Source of the DNA: Drosophila persimilis
Lineage: Eukaryota; Arthropoda; Insecta; Diptera; Drosophilidae
NCBI RefSeq assembly: GCF_003286085.1
Contig: NW_020825298.1
Location: forward strand, 9,920,001 to 9,984,000
Direction of reading: 5' to 3'
Length of the DNA stretch: 64,000 nt
The notes beneath the pieces were generated by a model. It made no database searches. It saw only the letters and a program-made list of their open reading frames with translations, and was not told the DNA's origin. Both the position numbers and the translations under genes were made by a program. This document shows, one piece after another, positions 32,955-44,676 of the stretch; within the stretch, counting starts at the first letter, position 1; each line of letters opens with the position of its first letter.

Positions 32955-34397
32955 CTAAATTTCTTTCTTTCCCGCACCGGGTGGCTTAGGATTGGGTTGG
33001 ATGCGCAACAGCTGTTTGTGCTGTCCAATCATGTGCTCAATGTGATTGCATTCGCGCAGGTGACCCTTAAACTCGTCGAGAGTTTGGAGGAGCACCGGAT
33101 AGAGGGCTGGCAGGAGACCATGATCGAGGGTAGGGAAAAGATGGTGAAGCACGTGATCGCCGAAGTGGGTGAGGACCAAGAACTGCGACCCCTTGAGATC
33201 ACCGCGATCGATGATCGTGTCCACCTGGAATAGGCCCCAGTCGCGATCCTCTCGATTCGTATCTCCCTCATGATAGATTTCCGGATCATGATGCGCCGCA
33301 TTCAGTCCGATAAGGCAGAAGCTGAAGCTAGCTATCGACGTCATTGCCAACCATGTGCGCAGACAGGAAAGCAGGCCCACAGTACCGCCCGTGCCCAGGT
33401 AGATGGAAAGGGGTATGCTAAGCGCCAGCAGATCGTGCCAGTACATGATATTCGTGTGGCGGAACGAGTAGAAAATTCTGAAATATCAATCATCTAAAGA
33501 TTGCTGATTGAAGTGATAGCGCTAATCATTCGCTTACCGAGTGCCAATCTGTATGAAAAATGCCAGGGCATAGGCCACCGGCTCCGTCACCCAGGACACG
33601 TAACGCATGGCCTTGCTCTTGATTTGTGGATTGGGAATCCAGCAGAGCAGTGGCTCGAACATGGACAGCTCCAGGTCCATATACGAATTGGGATAGATGT
33701 GGTGGGACATGGCATGTGAGACGCGCCAGGAAGCGAAGTTCATCAGGCCCAGGTTGAAGGCGTACATCTGCCAATTGTCGCGACGATGGAAGTAGTTGTG
33801 CGATACTATCACGGTCCAGCAGAGCGCTACACCCGCCAGGATCAAAGCCACCAAACTCTTGTACTTGGCACTGATGATCGCAAACAGGAACAAGGACACT
33901 AGCACGCCGAAGTGGATTAACTAAATTTTGAGAGATTTTAGTATTGTCAGATGGCTTACTGATGGCCTAAACTTTTAACTCACATCACTCTTGCGCTTTG
34001 GTGTCTTGTCGATGGTTTTCAGCTCCTTACGCACCCGCTCCTTGAGGGTCTTGTAGAACCCACCCTCATCAAGGGTCAATGTGTAGATCCTAGGCTCCGC
34101 AGCATCTCTCACCCAGTACTTGGCGATCATCTTCTCGGGAGCCGTGGTCAGATGGTGCGCCTCAAAGGCCTCCGTAATATCGGTGCCCTTCGTCTCGCGT
34201 ATCCAAAAGGAACCGCCAGGATGCTTGTCAATGAACTCCGTAAAGTCGTAGATGCCATCGTTTATGCGCCATAGTCCTTCCGCCTGATCGTCCTCGCGCT
34301 TCCCTTTCTGCCAACTGTGTGTAGTGACCAAAGCGGAATTTCGGTATGTTGGGAACTTGGTGGCAATGCCACTCTTCTTCCACTCCTCAATCACCAT
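32955..34397 (-). CDS. Cyt-b5-r: cytochrome b5-related desaturase-like protein
   Basis: A membrane protein with an N-terminal cytochrome b5 heme domain fused to a fatty-acid desaturase-like domain; in flies it is known as the muscle-expressed gene next to Mhc. Exons are 34397-33984, 33920-33538 and 33477-32955, about 439 residues. I chose ATG 34,397 (MVIEEWKKSG): the frame is open upstream but has no ATG. The heme-binding HPGG is in DKHPGGSFW. Desaturase histidine boxes are HNYFH, HAMSHH and HFGDHVLHH, plus NAAHHD. Several hydrophobic segments lie between the boxes. The substrate is unknown. It ends GAGKKEI. Confidence 0.93.
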
Positions 34398-34448
34398 GAT
34401 GGAGAGTCCTTTTATGGGGTCCTCTGACAATCCTAGGCTCCGGCTGAG

Positions 34449-34482
34449 CAACTGTACGAGTGCGCTCCGCGCAATAAACTGA
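34449..34482 (-). promoter_or_regulatory. Cyt-b5-r: Inr + DPE core promoter of Cyt-b5-r
   Basis: On the minus strand TCAGTT gives A+1 at 34,480, and AGTTG at +28 to +32 (34,453-34,449) matches the DPE consensus RGWYV at exactly the required spacing. No TATA box lies at -30. The predicted 5'UTR is 83 nt. Confidence 0.5.
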
Positions 34483-35762
34483 ATGGAATCGCCATTCGCT
34501 CGAAGATTTTATGCGTATCAACAATCTAGACAGGTTATATAAACCAGAATCGATTTAGAACTACACACATACATTTCAAAACATTTCCATATTGATAAGG
34601 TCAGTGTTATCAGCAGGGGGACGGACAGCCGAGAGCCGTCCCCTCTAAACGTCTTTTTACTATTACAGTTGAACTTCCGTAACAAGAACTTTTGTGACTT
34701 GAGCTGAGTAGCAACACCCTTTAGGGGGCACACTACGTCTTACTCTGTAATTCGAAGTCTCCATAAGTGCAACGTTTTCGTTGGATAATAGTGGTTCGAC
34801 TTATGGAATTTCACCTGTATATACTGATAATACATATAATCTTGGGGTTCACGTGGCGATGAAAACATAGCGTGGGCTTGTCTAAGGGGCCGCGTCTAAT
34901 GGAGTGGGGGCCCGAAATACCACAAGCGAATATCAACACAGGTCTGTCTGCGAGATAATGGGTCAGACCATTTGGTGTTAAATAAAATAGCATCTGATAG
35001 GGGAAAGTAATAGGAGAGGCTTCGCTTGGCTGCCCAGAGTCTAGCCGAATGCTATGAATGAAGAGATAGTTGGGGGTAGTCCGGCTCAGAATTTTATATG
35101 ATGCAAAAGTGTGAAAAGATTCCGCCATTATTCAATATTGCTTCTTGATCTTGTGCTTGTGTCTCTGTGTGTCCCGTAACTGCGACTTGAAGCTGTTTTT
35201 GTTTGTATCTGTAGGTAATAAGGAAAAAAATAAGTTTTTGCTCAGACTCAACAACCGAAAATTCCATGTGATGGAATTTAATTGCCTGATCTTTTTCGTA
35301 GACGGGCAGAGTTACAAAGATCAACGTCAAGTCGTTTGGTCATGATATGATATGGTATGATACTTAGGGAAAGTAATTAAATAGCTAGAATTAAAAACAT
35401 TTAGCAAAAAATGTTTCATTTCGGTGTTCTATGATACAAAATTGTATTAAAAATTCAAGATCTTTCTTCGAAAGCAATATCATGACCACAGGCCATCACC
35501 CAACATCATTCCACCATTCAACCATTTCCATATCATTCCAATTCCATTGGACTTTCGATTGAAATTAAGAGAGCGGAAGAGAGAAACTTTAACCAAAAGC
35601 TCTTGATTAGTGCCGCTCTCTGCAGTGGGCTTTTAATTGATCGTTGATAATCGCGAGACAAAAGTCGAGCCGCGCTCCATATAGAAGCTCAGTGGGCACT
35701 CCGTAAAAACAGACTGCGTCGGGTGCTCTGAATAGAAGACTGACGACCGGTTTCTATTATAT
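34483..35762. other. divergent intergenic region between the two Cyt-b5-r paralogues
   Basis: No gene seen. It may hold a decayed repeat (34,670-34,820, around GTTGAACTTCCGTAAC), but I cannot name one. The last part up to the donor TAT|GTAAGT at 35,763 is probably the untranslated first exon of the plus-strand paralogue; the matching acceptor is CGTAG|GTC at 35,869. Confidence 0.4.
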
Positions 35763-35892
35763 GTAAGTGGTATGTTGAACTTGGGATTCTATGAGTATAA
35801 CAATATTATCTGAAGCGATTAGGTATATCATTTTGTGTTTATTAATAAATACCGCCTTGTTTTCGTAGGTCTATTAATTTCCTGGCCATAAA

Positions 35893-37414
35893 ATGACCCC
35901 TAATATCGAGGAGGAGGCCTGGCGGGTGTCCGGAATTTCGAAGAACTATCCCAGCTATCGCCAGCATCAACCTGCCACAGTGGAGAGGTTTGCAGTTCTT
36001 AATTTCATTTTAAGGCTAGAAGAAAACTAATACTTTGTTTGCACTTTAGCTGGCTGGAGGGCAAACATTCGGACGATGGGGCCGAAGGTCTCTGGCGTAT
36101 TAACGATAAGCTATACGACTTGAGCGACTTTGCCACGCGGCATCCGGGTGGGGCATACTGGATCGAGTGCACCCGCGGCACCGACATCACCGAGCCCTTC
36201 GAGTCGCATCATATTGAGGACCGAGCACGACAATTGCTCAGCAAATTCGAAGTGCGGGAAGCAGCCCAACCAAGGAACTACAAGTTTACGTTCGATCAGA
36301 ATGGTTTCTACATGACTCTGAAGCGGAGAGTGAGAGAGAAACTGAGGAAGATGAATTATAGTCCCACAAAGAAGACAGATGTGGGTTGCTTTCCCTTGAA
36401 GATACACCGATCTGCAATCTATATTTCTGACTTTCTTGAAACCCTTTTTTTAGTACCTCCACTCTGGTATCCTGGCCTCTGTCTTTATGCTTAGCTGGAT
36501 TGGCACAGTCCTTAAGTCTTTGTTCGTCCTGTCCATAGCTGGCTTGGCACTTTGCTGGCTGGCAAATGCCGCGCACAATTACTTCCATCAGCGGGACAAC
36601 TGGCGGATGTACACCTTCAATCTGACGCTGATGAGTTTCAGGAACTGGCGGATCTCGCACGCTCTATCCCATCATGTGTATCCGAATTCTCTGCACGATC
36701 TGGAGCTGTCGATGTTTGAGCCGTTCCTGTGCTGGGTTCCCAATCCTCATTATGGCAGTCGCATAAAGCGCTGGATATCGGTGGTGGTTTCTCCGCTTTA
36801 TTATGTGCTCTCCTTCTCTATGGCGTTCCTGCAACGGTGAGTGGTGGTCATAATTGAAAAGTTAGGTAGGTAATCATGACGTAACTCTATCAATTCGTAG
36901 TTTGGTCATCTCACTGGCTAAGAAGAACATAATGTACTGGGATGATCTCATTGCCTTTACTCTGCCCCTCTTCCTTTATCTCTCCACTGGCGTGGGTCTG
37001 GGTGCTGCTCTGTGGAACTGGTTGCACGTCCTCGCCGTAGGAGCCTTTTTCTTTGGGTTCATTGGACTGACTGCAGCCCATCATGATCCTCGTATACTGC
37101 ACGATGGCGATGCCCAGCGCACGGACCGAGACTGGGGTCTCTATCAGATGGATACGGTCATCGATCGGCGAGACGTCAAGTGGTCGGATCTCTTGGTCCT
37201 CACCCACTTCGGTGATCATGCGCTTCACCATCTCTTCCCCACGCTGGACCATGGAGTGCTCAAGCACCTCTATCCGGAGCTGAATCAAACGATTCAGGAG
37301 TTTGACGCAGAGTTAAGAGAGATGAACCACTGGGGACACATCAAAGGGCAGACGCAGCAACTCCTACGCATGGAGGCTAATCCCATGCCTCCAGGCAGTA
37401 AAAAGTTCATGTAG
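35893..37414 (+). CDS. second cytochrome b5-related desaturase-like protein
   Basis: A paralogue of Cyt-b5-r in divergent orientation. Exons are 35893-35987, 36050-36380, 36454-36836 and 36901-37414, 440 residues. The N-terminus is MTPNIEEEAWRVSGISKNYP; heme motif HPGG in TRHPGGAYW; histidine boxes HNYFH, HALSHH, TAAHHD and HFGDHALHH. The last two introns sit at exactly the same codons and phases as in Cyt-b5-r (the middle exon is 383 nt in both), proving common ancestry. The first intron (35,988-36,049, donor AG|GTTTGC) is extra and weak. It probably corresponds to D. melanogaster CG17928 (from memory). An AATAAA lies at 37,479-37,484. Confidence 0.9.
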
Positions 37415-37484
37415 TTTTGGGAGGAATGTGGATGTGTGCTCCGGGTGCTCACGAAAAAAAATTTAGGGTTGGGTAGTCAATAAA

Positions 37485-38857
37485 GTTGAATGGCATCCAG
37501 TTTCAAAGAAATATACATTCTTCATGAGGGAAGGGGATGTCTGCTTTGGAATGTGATAAATGGGATATATGTATATGTATATAATAAGCCTTTAAATATT
37601 TTTAGAAATGTATGCAAACCAAGTCTGAAGATATATGTTTTAATCTGTTCGATGGTGTAAAACATGACCATCTAAATCTTGTATTAAGCTCGCTCTCCAC
37701 AACTCTCTCTTCTTTGGTCTTATCGCCTCAGGGAAACAGTGATTAATTGGTAAAAAGCTTTCATTCTCTCATTATCATTCTGTTTATATTTAATAAAAGC
37801 TCTATCCACTTCTGGTTTGTATATGTAAGAGTATGGTAGCATTCGTTGTGTTATCGTTATTTTTGTTTATGTCTCATTTTATAAGGTTTGAAGCTCCCAA
37901 ACATTCCTTTGAATCGTGTTGTATTTATTATTTATTTTGGATGAGACCATATAACTAATTAGTTAGTTTTAACTATAGCTAGTTAGAATTAATTGTGAAT
38001 CCTATTCCAAAAAAAATTCCCATATGGACAAATTACAAGAACATAGCTAAACGTTAAAAGTGCTAAATATTAAGGGTGCCAAAGCTTTTGTTCGCATTAT
38101 TTTAGACTTTTAAATACTTTTGAATAGAATGCATTAAAGTAACGCTTTTTAGAATGAGCCAATGTTAAGGAAAATATATTAATTTATCGGATAATATTAT
38201 TCTTCTCCTGAAAATAGCGATGGAAAAGTGTTGCTGTACCAACACATAAGTCATTTACAATCCTAATTATGATAAAAAAAAGCACACACAAAAAACACAT
38301 AAGTCCGGAGCTGTATGTTACATAAAACTAAAATGTTGGTATTCGAAATGATAAGCCATAAATGTGGAGCAATCTAATAAATAAAGGTACTAAAGATAAG
38401 TGAGAGATTTACATTTTTACTTTTTAGACCCAGTGTTGTGAAAGAAGTACTAGAATCATGCTTGCCCGTCCAACAAAAGATGGGCCAATCAATTTGTTTT
38501 GTTTGTGTGTATATTATTATGCATTGTTGGTATCAATTACATGATAGGTACTATAATTTGTGCTTCATTAATCTTTAGGCAAAATGTTAAAATTATTTCA
38601 AAAAGGAAAATCATTCGAAAATACTTCAATACCCTTTGATTCCATTTCACAACATTCTAAATCAGTTAAATTAGACGGTTACCTATGCGTGGAGCACGTA
38701 GGCAGATAAGAGAATTAAATTTAAGGCAAAGAGAGGCAACTTAAAATGCTACAAATTTGGCTCTCAGGGGTCGGGTCTGGTCTGTTTTGATAAATAAATA
38801 GCTTGTCGTGTGCCTCGGTTCCAACAGTATTCGATTATACGTTGACCAGACGGGAAA
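37485..38857. other. intergenic, upstream of the Ugt cluster
   Basis: Strongly AT-rich with no supported gene. TGATAAATAAATAG at 38,788-38,801 is TATA-like and lies about 30 nt before AACAGTATTC, so it may be the core promoter of the first Ugt gene. Confidence 0.4.
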
Positions 38858-40444
38858 ATGTTAGCAGTCCGCTCCATATTTTTATTACTAGCTACTTTAG
38901 CGGTGTGCGCTCGCGGAGCGAACATTTTGGGACTGTTTAGCAGTCACAGTCCGTCCCATTTAATAGTGCACATGTCTGTGGTCAAGGCCCTGGCCGAGGC
39001 GGGTCATAATGTCACAGTGGTTTCCATGCAGAAGCCCAAAGTGATGCACAAGAATATCCACCTGATAGTGGTGCCGGTAAAGGAGGAGCAGGAGCGAGTA
39101 CTGGAAGCACAATTGGCCACAATGGCAGGTCAGAAGAACTCCATTGTGAGCACTCTGAATCGCCTGATGAACGACATGAATGTGATGATCGACGCCCAGG
39201 CAGATCTGCTATCGGACCCACGGTTCCAGCGCATCTACGAGACGAAGTTCGATCTGATGATATTGGGTTATTTTATCAACGATTTTCAGTTGGGGGTGGC
39301 TGCCAAACTGCAAGTGCCCGTGATCATAGACTGGATGAATGCCCCCATCCCTATCATAGACGTCTTTACTGGTAATCCTACAGAGGTGTCCTATGTGCCC
39401 AACATGGCAACATTTGCCGAGCAGCCCATGAGTCTGCTGAAGAGGGCCGAAAACTTGGCCAAGTATCTGTTCATCACTTACATGACCCATAAGCTGGATA
39501 GCCGAGTGACACGTCATTTTAATAACAACTTTGGGGGGGAGAAGGGACTGCGTAGCCTGGAAGAGATGAGGAAAAATATCTCCCTGGCGTTTGTCAATTC
39601 TCATCTGATCAGTGAGGGTCCCATCAGGCCGCTTGTTCCTGCCATCGTTGAAATCGGCGGCATACAGGTTAAGGATACGGCGGATCCTCTACCCAAGGAT
39701 ATTGATCAGTTCCTGCAACAGTCTCCGGACGGAGCCATTCTCCTCTCTCTGGGCTCGAACATCAAGAGTACTGCCGTAAAACCGGAACTGATCCAAATCA
39801 TCTACAAGGTCTTGTCGGGCATCAATCGTAATGTGATTTGGAAGTGGGAGGATTTGGAAAAAACTCCCGGCAATTCCACCAACATACTGTACAAGAACTG
39901 GCTGCCGCAGGACGATATTCTGGCCCATCCCAACACAAAACTCTTCATCACCCATGCCGGCAAGGGAGGCATCACCGAGGCGCAGTATCATGGCGTTCCC
40001 ATGGTGGCCTTGCCCATATTTGGGGATCAACTTGGTAATGCCGTTCAGATGGAGCGCTCCGGCTATGGTCTGGCCCTCGATCTTCTGAGCATCACTGAAG
40101 AAAGCTTTAGGACTGCCCTCAATGAGGTTCTGGAGAATGATAAATATCGCCAGACCATTAGCAAGTTCTCCTCGATGTACAGAGACCGTCCAATGACCGC
40201 CAGGGAAACGGTTGTCTACTGGACTGACTACGTCCTGCGGCACCGAGGAGCACCGCACCTGCAGAGCCCGGTCGTGCACATGAGCTTCATCGAGCTATTC
40301 AATCTCGATTTGTATGCTTTGCTGATATCGGTTCTTGTTATAATTCTGGTCCTAATTCGGTTAACGGTTCGTTTTGCCTGGAACAAACTGCAGGGCAAGG
40401 CGAAGAGTAGTCCAAAAACTTCAAAGAAACAGAAAAAGCTGTGA
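38858..40444 (+). CDS. UDP-glycosyltransferase, Ugt36 type, copy 1 (intronless)
   Basis: An ER-membrane enzyme transferring a sugar from a UDP-sugar to small lipophilic compounds (detoxification, pigment and hormone metabolism). 528 residues. The signal peptide is MLAVRSIFLLLATLAVCARG, followed by ANILGLFSSHSPSHLIVHMS with the catalytic-type His. The C-terminal UDP-sugar binding signature is LFITHAGKGGITEAQYHGVP, then PIFGDQLGN. A C-terminal TM (about residues 486-507) is followed by a Lys-rich cytosolic tail ending KKQKKL (KxKxx ER retrieval). It lacks the intron present in the two downstream copies. AATAAA at 40,525. I cannot assign it to one named Ugt36 member. Confidence 0.95.
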   Translation: MLAVRSIFLLLATLAVCARGANILGLFSSHSPSHLIVHMSVVKALAEAGHNVTVVSMQKPKVMHKNIHLIVVPVKEEQERVLEAQLATMAGQKNSIVSTLNRLMNDMNVMIDAQADLLSDPRFQRIYETKFDLMILGYFINDFQLGVAAKLQVPVIIDWMNAPIPIIDVFTGNPTEVSYVPNMATFAEQPMSLLKRAENLAKYLFITYMTHKLDSRVTRHFNNNFGGEKGLRSLEEMRKNISLAFVNSHLISEGPIRPLVPAIVEIGGIQVKDTADPLPKDIDQFLQQSPDGAILLSLGSNIKSTAVKPELIQIIYKVLSGINRNVIWKWEDLEKTPGNSTNILYKNWLPQDDILAHPNTKLFITHAGKGGITEAQYHGVPMVALPIFGDQLGNAVQMERSGYGLALDLLSITEESFRTALNEVLENDKYRQTISKFSSMYRDRPMTARETVVYWTDYVLRHRGAPHLQSPVVHMSFIELFNLDLYALLISVLVIILVLIRLTVRFAWNKLQGKAKSSPKTSKKQKKL

Positions 40445-40990
40445 AACATCTTAATAAGAAATATATAAGAATTAAGTAATACAACCAAAGTAAGAACTCA
40501 TTTCTAGCTTTATTTTCTTAATCAAATAAAACTTAAATATGAAAATGGTTGGTATGGTTTTGTCGAAAAAATGTTCAGTAGTCAAGTCGTAATTGGGTCA
40601 CATATATCGCCATAAGAAATTTTTATGTTGTAATAGGGCTATCATTAATTTTGATTACTTATGTTAAGATTGATAAAGCTGTTTTTAAAAATCAAACCTC
40701 CCAGGCAACAAACAATGTTTTCTCAATCGGAGGTCATTATTATTATCTCATATCTGTCTAGATTATTGTTTTGCCGGCTGAAATCTGCCGTTTCATTATT
40801 AAAAAGCATTTAAACAGTACCCAAGCGCCTGATACGCGATCGGTTGCCGGGACCTATGGTTGCTGATAAGTTAAATTAATGTTTTCTACAATACAAGCAA
40901 AGCGATTGGATTCCCAGTCACTGCGGTGCAGCAAAAACGTTTTCCAGTCATATCAATTCCAAATATTTATACTTCTTTGAGAGACAAATC

Positions 40991-41027
40991 TATAAAAACT
41001 CGTCCGCTAGGGGCTCGTCGCTCAGTC
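40991..41027 (+). promoter_or_regulatory. TATA + Inr core promoter of Ugt copy 2
   Basis: TATAAAAA at 40,991 and TCAGTC at 41,022-41,027 (A+1 at 41,024) are 33 nt apart, a standard arrangement. The leader is only 38 nt and contains an upstream ATG at +5 (41,028) in another frame. Confidence 0.6.
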
Positions 41028-41061
41028 ATGTATTGCGGGATCGAGCAAAAGTATTCTAATA

Positions 41062-42774
41062 ATGGAAAAATTCCTTCCGGCTTGTTTGCTAGTGGTTCTC
41101 ATGCTGGGAATACAGCCTGCTATCATCGAAGGGGCCAATATCCTGGGAGTATTCAACAGTCACAGTCCCTCTCATGTGATCGTAAACATGGCTGTGGCTA
41201 AGACTCTGGCAGATCGGGGTCACAACATCACAGTGCTGACCCAGATGAAGCCCAAGTTTCAGCCTCATGAGAACATAACGGTGATTGTGGCGCTACCTAC
41301 GCCCGAACGGGAGAGGATCACTAAGGAGTACATGGCTCAAATGTCCAGCCAGCAGAAATCCTCTTGGAGCTTTCTGGCCAAGCTATTTGTGCGGTCCAGT
41401 CCCATACTCGATGGACAATACGAGTGGACTCAGCATCCTAGAGTAAAGGCCATCTACGAGAATCCCCAGACCAAGTATGATCTGGTAATTTTGGGTCTGA
41501 TGCTCAACGATTTCCAACTGGGCTTTGCAGCTAAACTCCGCTGTCCGGTGATCTTATCCTGGGTGGGAATACCTATGCCCTTAATGGATTCGCAGGTGGG
41601 AAATATCGATGATCCGGCCTATGTTCCCAGTCTGAACGTAGCCCTCGAACCGGGGCAGCTCACCATGGGCTTTGGCATGCGTTTCGTCAACTTCTTTAAG
41701 CATTCTTTCCTGAAAATTGTAGATGTTTTTATGAGACAGAAAATGAATGACTATTATAAGTGAGTATTGCAAGTGATTGCTCCAAAAACGGGTAGCCTTC
41801 AACCATTAAATGTTATGTCATTTCGCAGTGGAGCTTTTGGCAATGATTCAGATCCGGAGTTTCCTTCGTACTACGAGATGAAGCGTCGCATATCCCTGCT
41901 GTTCTACAACTATCATGGCCCCAGCGAGGGACCCATCCGTCCCACAGTCCCGCAATCCATTGAAATTGGTGGCATACAGGTGAAGGAGAAGCCTGATCCT
42001 CTACCTAAGGATCTGGCTGAGTTCCTCGACAACTCCACTGAGGGAGCCATACTCTTTAGTCTCGGGACCAATGCCAGATTCACTGATATTCGTCCTCAAA
42101 TCGTAAAGGTTTTGTACAATGTGCTTTCCAAGCTTCCTCAGCTGGTGGTCTGGAAGTGGGAGGACATGGAGAATACCCCAGGAAATGCATCAAATATATA
42201 CTTTAGTAAATGGCTTCCCCAGGACGACATCCTGGCGCATCCAAAGACGCGACTCTTCATCACCCATGCGGGTAAGGGTGGGATAGCCGAGGCCCAGTTC
42301 CATGGAGTTCCTATGCTAGCATTCCCGATATTCGGGGATCAGCCGGGAAATGCAGAACTTATGGCAAAATCAGGATTTGGACTCCATCTAGATATCCTGA
42401 CTCTCACAGAGGATGTTCTGGAGGAGACCATTCGTGAGCTCTTGCAGAATCCCACTTACGCGGCGAGTGTGGGCAGGTTCTCGGCTCTATATCGCGATCG
42501 TCCGCTGACCGCCCGCCAGTCGGTTGTCTACTGGACAGAGTATGTACTCCGCCACCAGGGCGCATATCACCTGCAGAGTCCCCGGCTCCACATGGGTATC
42601 GTCGCCCGCCACAATCTGGATGTGTACGGAACACTCGTGCTGGTTGGATTGGTTACGCTGTTAATACTACGCCTGGCATTCCGATATGTATTTCACAACG
42701 TTTTAGGAGCTGTGCGTGGTCATTGTTATCGGACAAAAGCCACGAATAAAAAGCCTAAAGATAAGTTATTCTGA
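41062..42774 (+). CDS. UDP-glycosyltransferase, Ugt36 type, copy 2
   Basis: Same family and role as copy 1. Exons are 41062-41759 and 41829-42774, 547 residues. The signal peptide is MEKFLPACLLVVLMLGIQPA; the mature start is ANILGVFNSHSPSHVIVNMA. The signature is LFITHAGKGGIAEAQFHGVP and PIFGDQPGN. The TM is near VLVGLVTLLILRLAF and the tail ends KPKDKLF (KxKxx). The 69-nt phase-2 intron is at the same codon as in copy 3 (TA(T)AA|GTGAGT). The long tail (RGHCYRTKATNKKPKDKLF) makes it slightly longer than its neighbours. Confidence 0.94.
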
Positions 42775-42950
42775 TTGACATTCAAGTCCAAAAAGCGAAA
42801 AAATAATTGCATAAAATGAGTCAGTAATTACTAGTAGTAGTAAATAATACTAATCTTTAATGAAATGAAACGCATTAGTGTGTGCTAAGTCGCCATCATA
42901 GTATAGTAATTTAAACAAGGGAGTGCCCAAAGAAAGTGACTAAAAATAAA

Positions 42951-44606
42951 CAGTACAGACATATAAAATTACAAAGTCGACTATTCAAATGCCCTGGCGG
43001 AAAGCCAGTTCGATTATTTTAAAATTTAGACTCGTCATTTGAAATTATGAATAGTACATTTGTATTGACTTTAATTAAAACTCACAATGTTTATTTGAAT
43101 GGAATGAATGTCGAATGGAGTCCAACAAGTGCCCTTGCCTGTGGAAAGAAGCATAACTTTGTGAAGGGTATATGCCGTATGGAAGGGTATATGCCAAAGT
43201 AAATTTGCTGAATACTCAGAACAATCTCCCCATAAGGAACGCCCAACGAAAGAGAGAGAGAGAGAGAGAGAGTGCATAAAGATCAACGAAAAAGCGAGTG
43301 AGTGATGCACAAGCAAAAACAACCAAGGGCTCAATGAGAGCGGGAAAAGCTTTGCTGGAAAGCATGACTGGACAGAAAGCATCCATTGAAGTGTTCTGTT
43401 TGTGCTGAGAGACAGACGGTAGTGACAGAGAGAGAGCCACCGTGTAATCAAGGAGCCTTGAAATTAATTGCTTACACTTGCTCTTGCTTGCAAAATACAG
43501 TGTGTTGCGTTATTGTAAGTTATTTTAGACTATAAGCGGTCTACTAACAGTTAACACTATCTATGTTGCTGGGGGCATTATAAACTATTTCGTAATCCTA
43601 ATATTGATTGATTTTCTAGGTTATTGAAGGCTAAATTTCCCTCCTGTTGTAGTTTATTCTTATCTTGATTACAACATAGCATAGTTATACCTTTGAAACC
43701 CATGCGAATCTCTTATCGTTAAGCTTTTATTATCAACAGATAAAGTTTATAATCCCAAGGTGCCACTTTTGACCTGCATTATAGCTTTAATAATTATGTC
43801 GCATAGTGTACACGTACTCCCCTCCAAGCTTAACAGGTTGCCTCCTACTCTCTCTCCATGTTTATTTATAGAAATGTCCCTCTCCCTGGCGATCGGCTCT
43901 CTTTAGCTCCCACTCGTGGCCCAAGAGTGCGATCGCAGCGGTTCGATTCGATTCGGATTCAAATTCTCAGTGAGTCGCAAGGCAGCGCGTGCCCGAACGC
44001 GTTTTGTTTTCCAAATTTGTTGTCTAGTATTTAATAGTGTATTGTTGCTGTCTCCCGAGGAGGTATTTAAAATATCTATAATTGTATTGTTAAAGTCATC
44101 AGCTGAGTGCGAACTGAATTAACTAATGAAACACTAGTTAACCTCTAAAGTGACATTGACTGTGAGAATATTTGCCCCTTAACCCACTCGCCCGTGAAGT
44201 TCTGTGAAATATGTCGAACTATGAGCAGTCGTTTTAACCTTTCTTGTATTTCAATATATTCGTTTTTATTTCATTATTCAACGAATTTGTTTTTCGTTTT
44301 GGATGTTTTGACATGGATGATATCGCGATAGTAGTCGGAGTTTATTCTCTGTATTCCCTCTTAGAAATTAGTTTTTAAAACTTTTTGGAACCACTTTTTG
44401 TCAATTAGATGAACGGGAATGCAATTTTAGTAAAATTTTTGGTAATCATACAGTACACTATACCGTTTCATAATCAAAGAAGTACTTCACTTTTGTTACT
44501 ATTACTTCTATCAGTTTCAAACATTCGTTGCCAACTGACACGCATTTTTTTCAGATTAAACGGCTAACGAAATCTTATCAGTGTGTTATCGTGTCTACCG
44601 AAGTAC
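42951..44606. other. intergenic between Ugt copies 2 and 3
   Basis: No gene supported. It holds an (AG)n run at 43,250-43,272 and an AATAAA for copy 2 at 42,945-42,950 just before. Small minus-strand frames (43,071-43,451) are leucine/serine shadows of purine repeats. Confidence 0.4.
43250..43272. repeat. (AG)n microsatellite
   Basis: About eleven uninterrupted AG units. Confidence 0.9.
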
Positions 44607-44643
44607 TATAAGATACGAGGCAGAATCTAGTAACCGATCAGTA
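44607..44643 (+). promoter_or_regulatory. TATA + Inr core promoter of Ugt copy 3
   Basis: TATAAG at 44,607-44,612 and TCAGTA at 44,638 (A+1 at 44,640) are 33 nt apart, the same layout as for copy 2. The 5'UTR would be 37 nt. Confidence 0.5.
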
Positions 44644-44676
44644 TAGACACGGACTTCATCGACGAATCAACGAGTC

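Noticed and set aside
34395..34451. Upstream extension of Cyt-b5-r starting at 34,451
   Set aside because: The codon there is TTG; the first ATG in frame is 34,397 and matches the usual N-terminus of the family.
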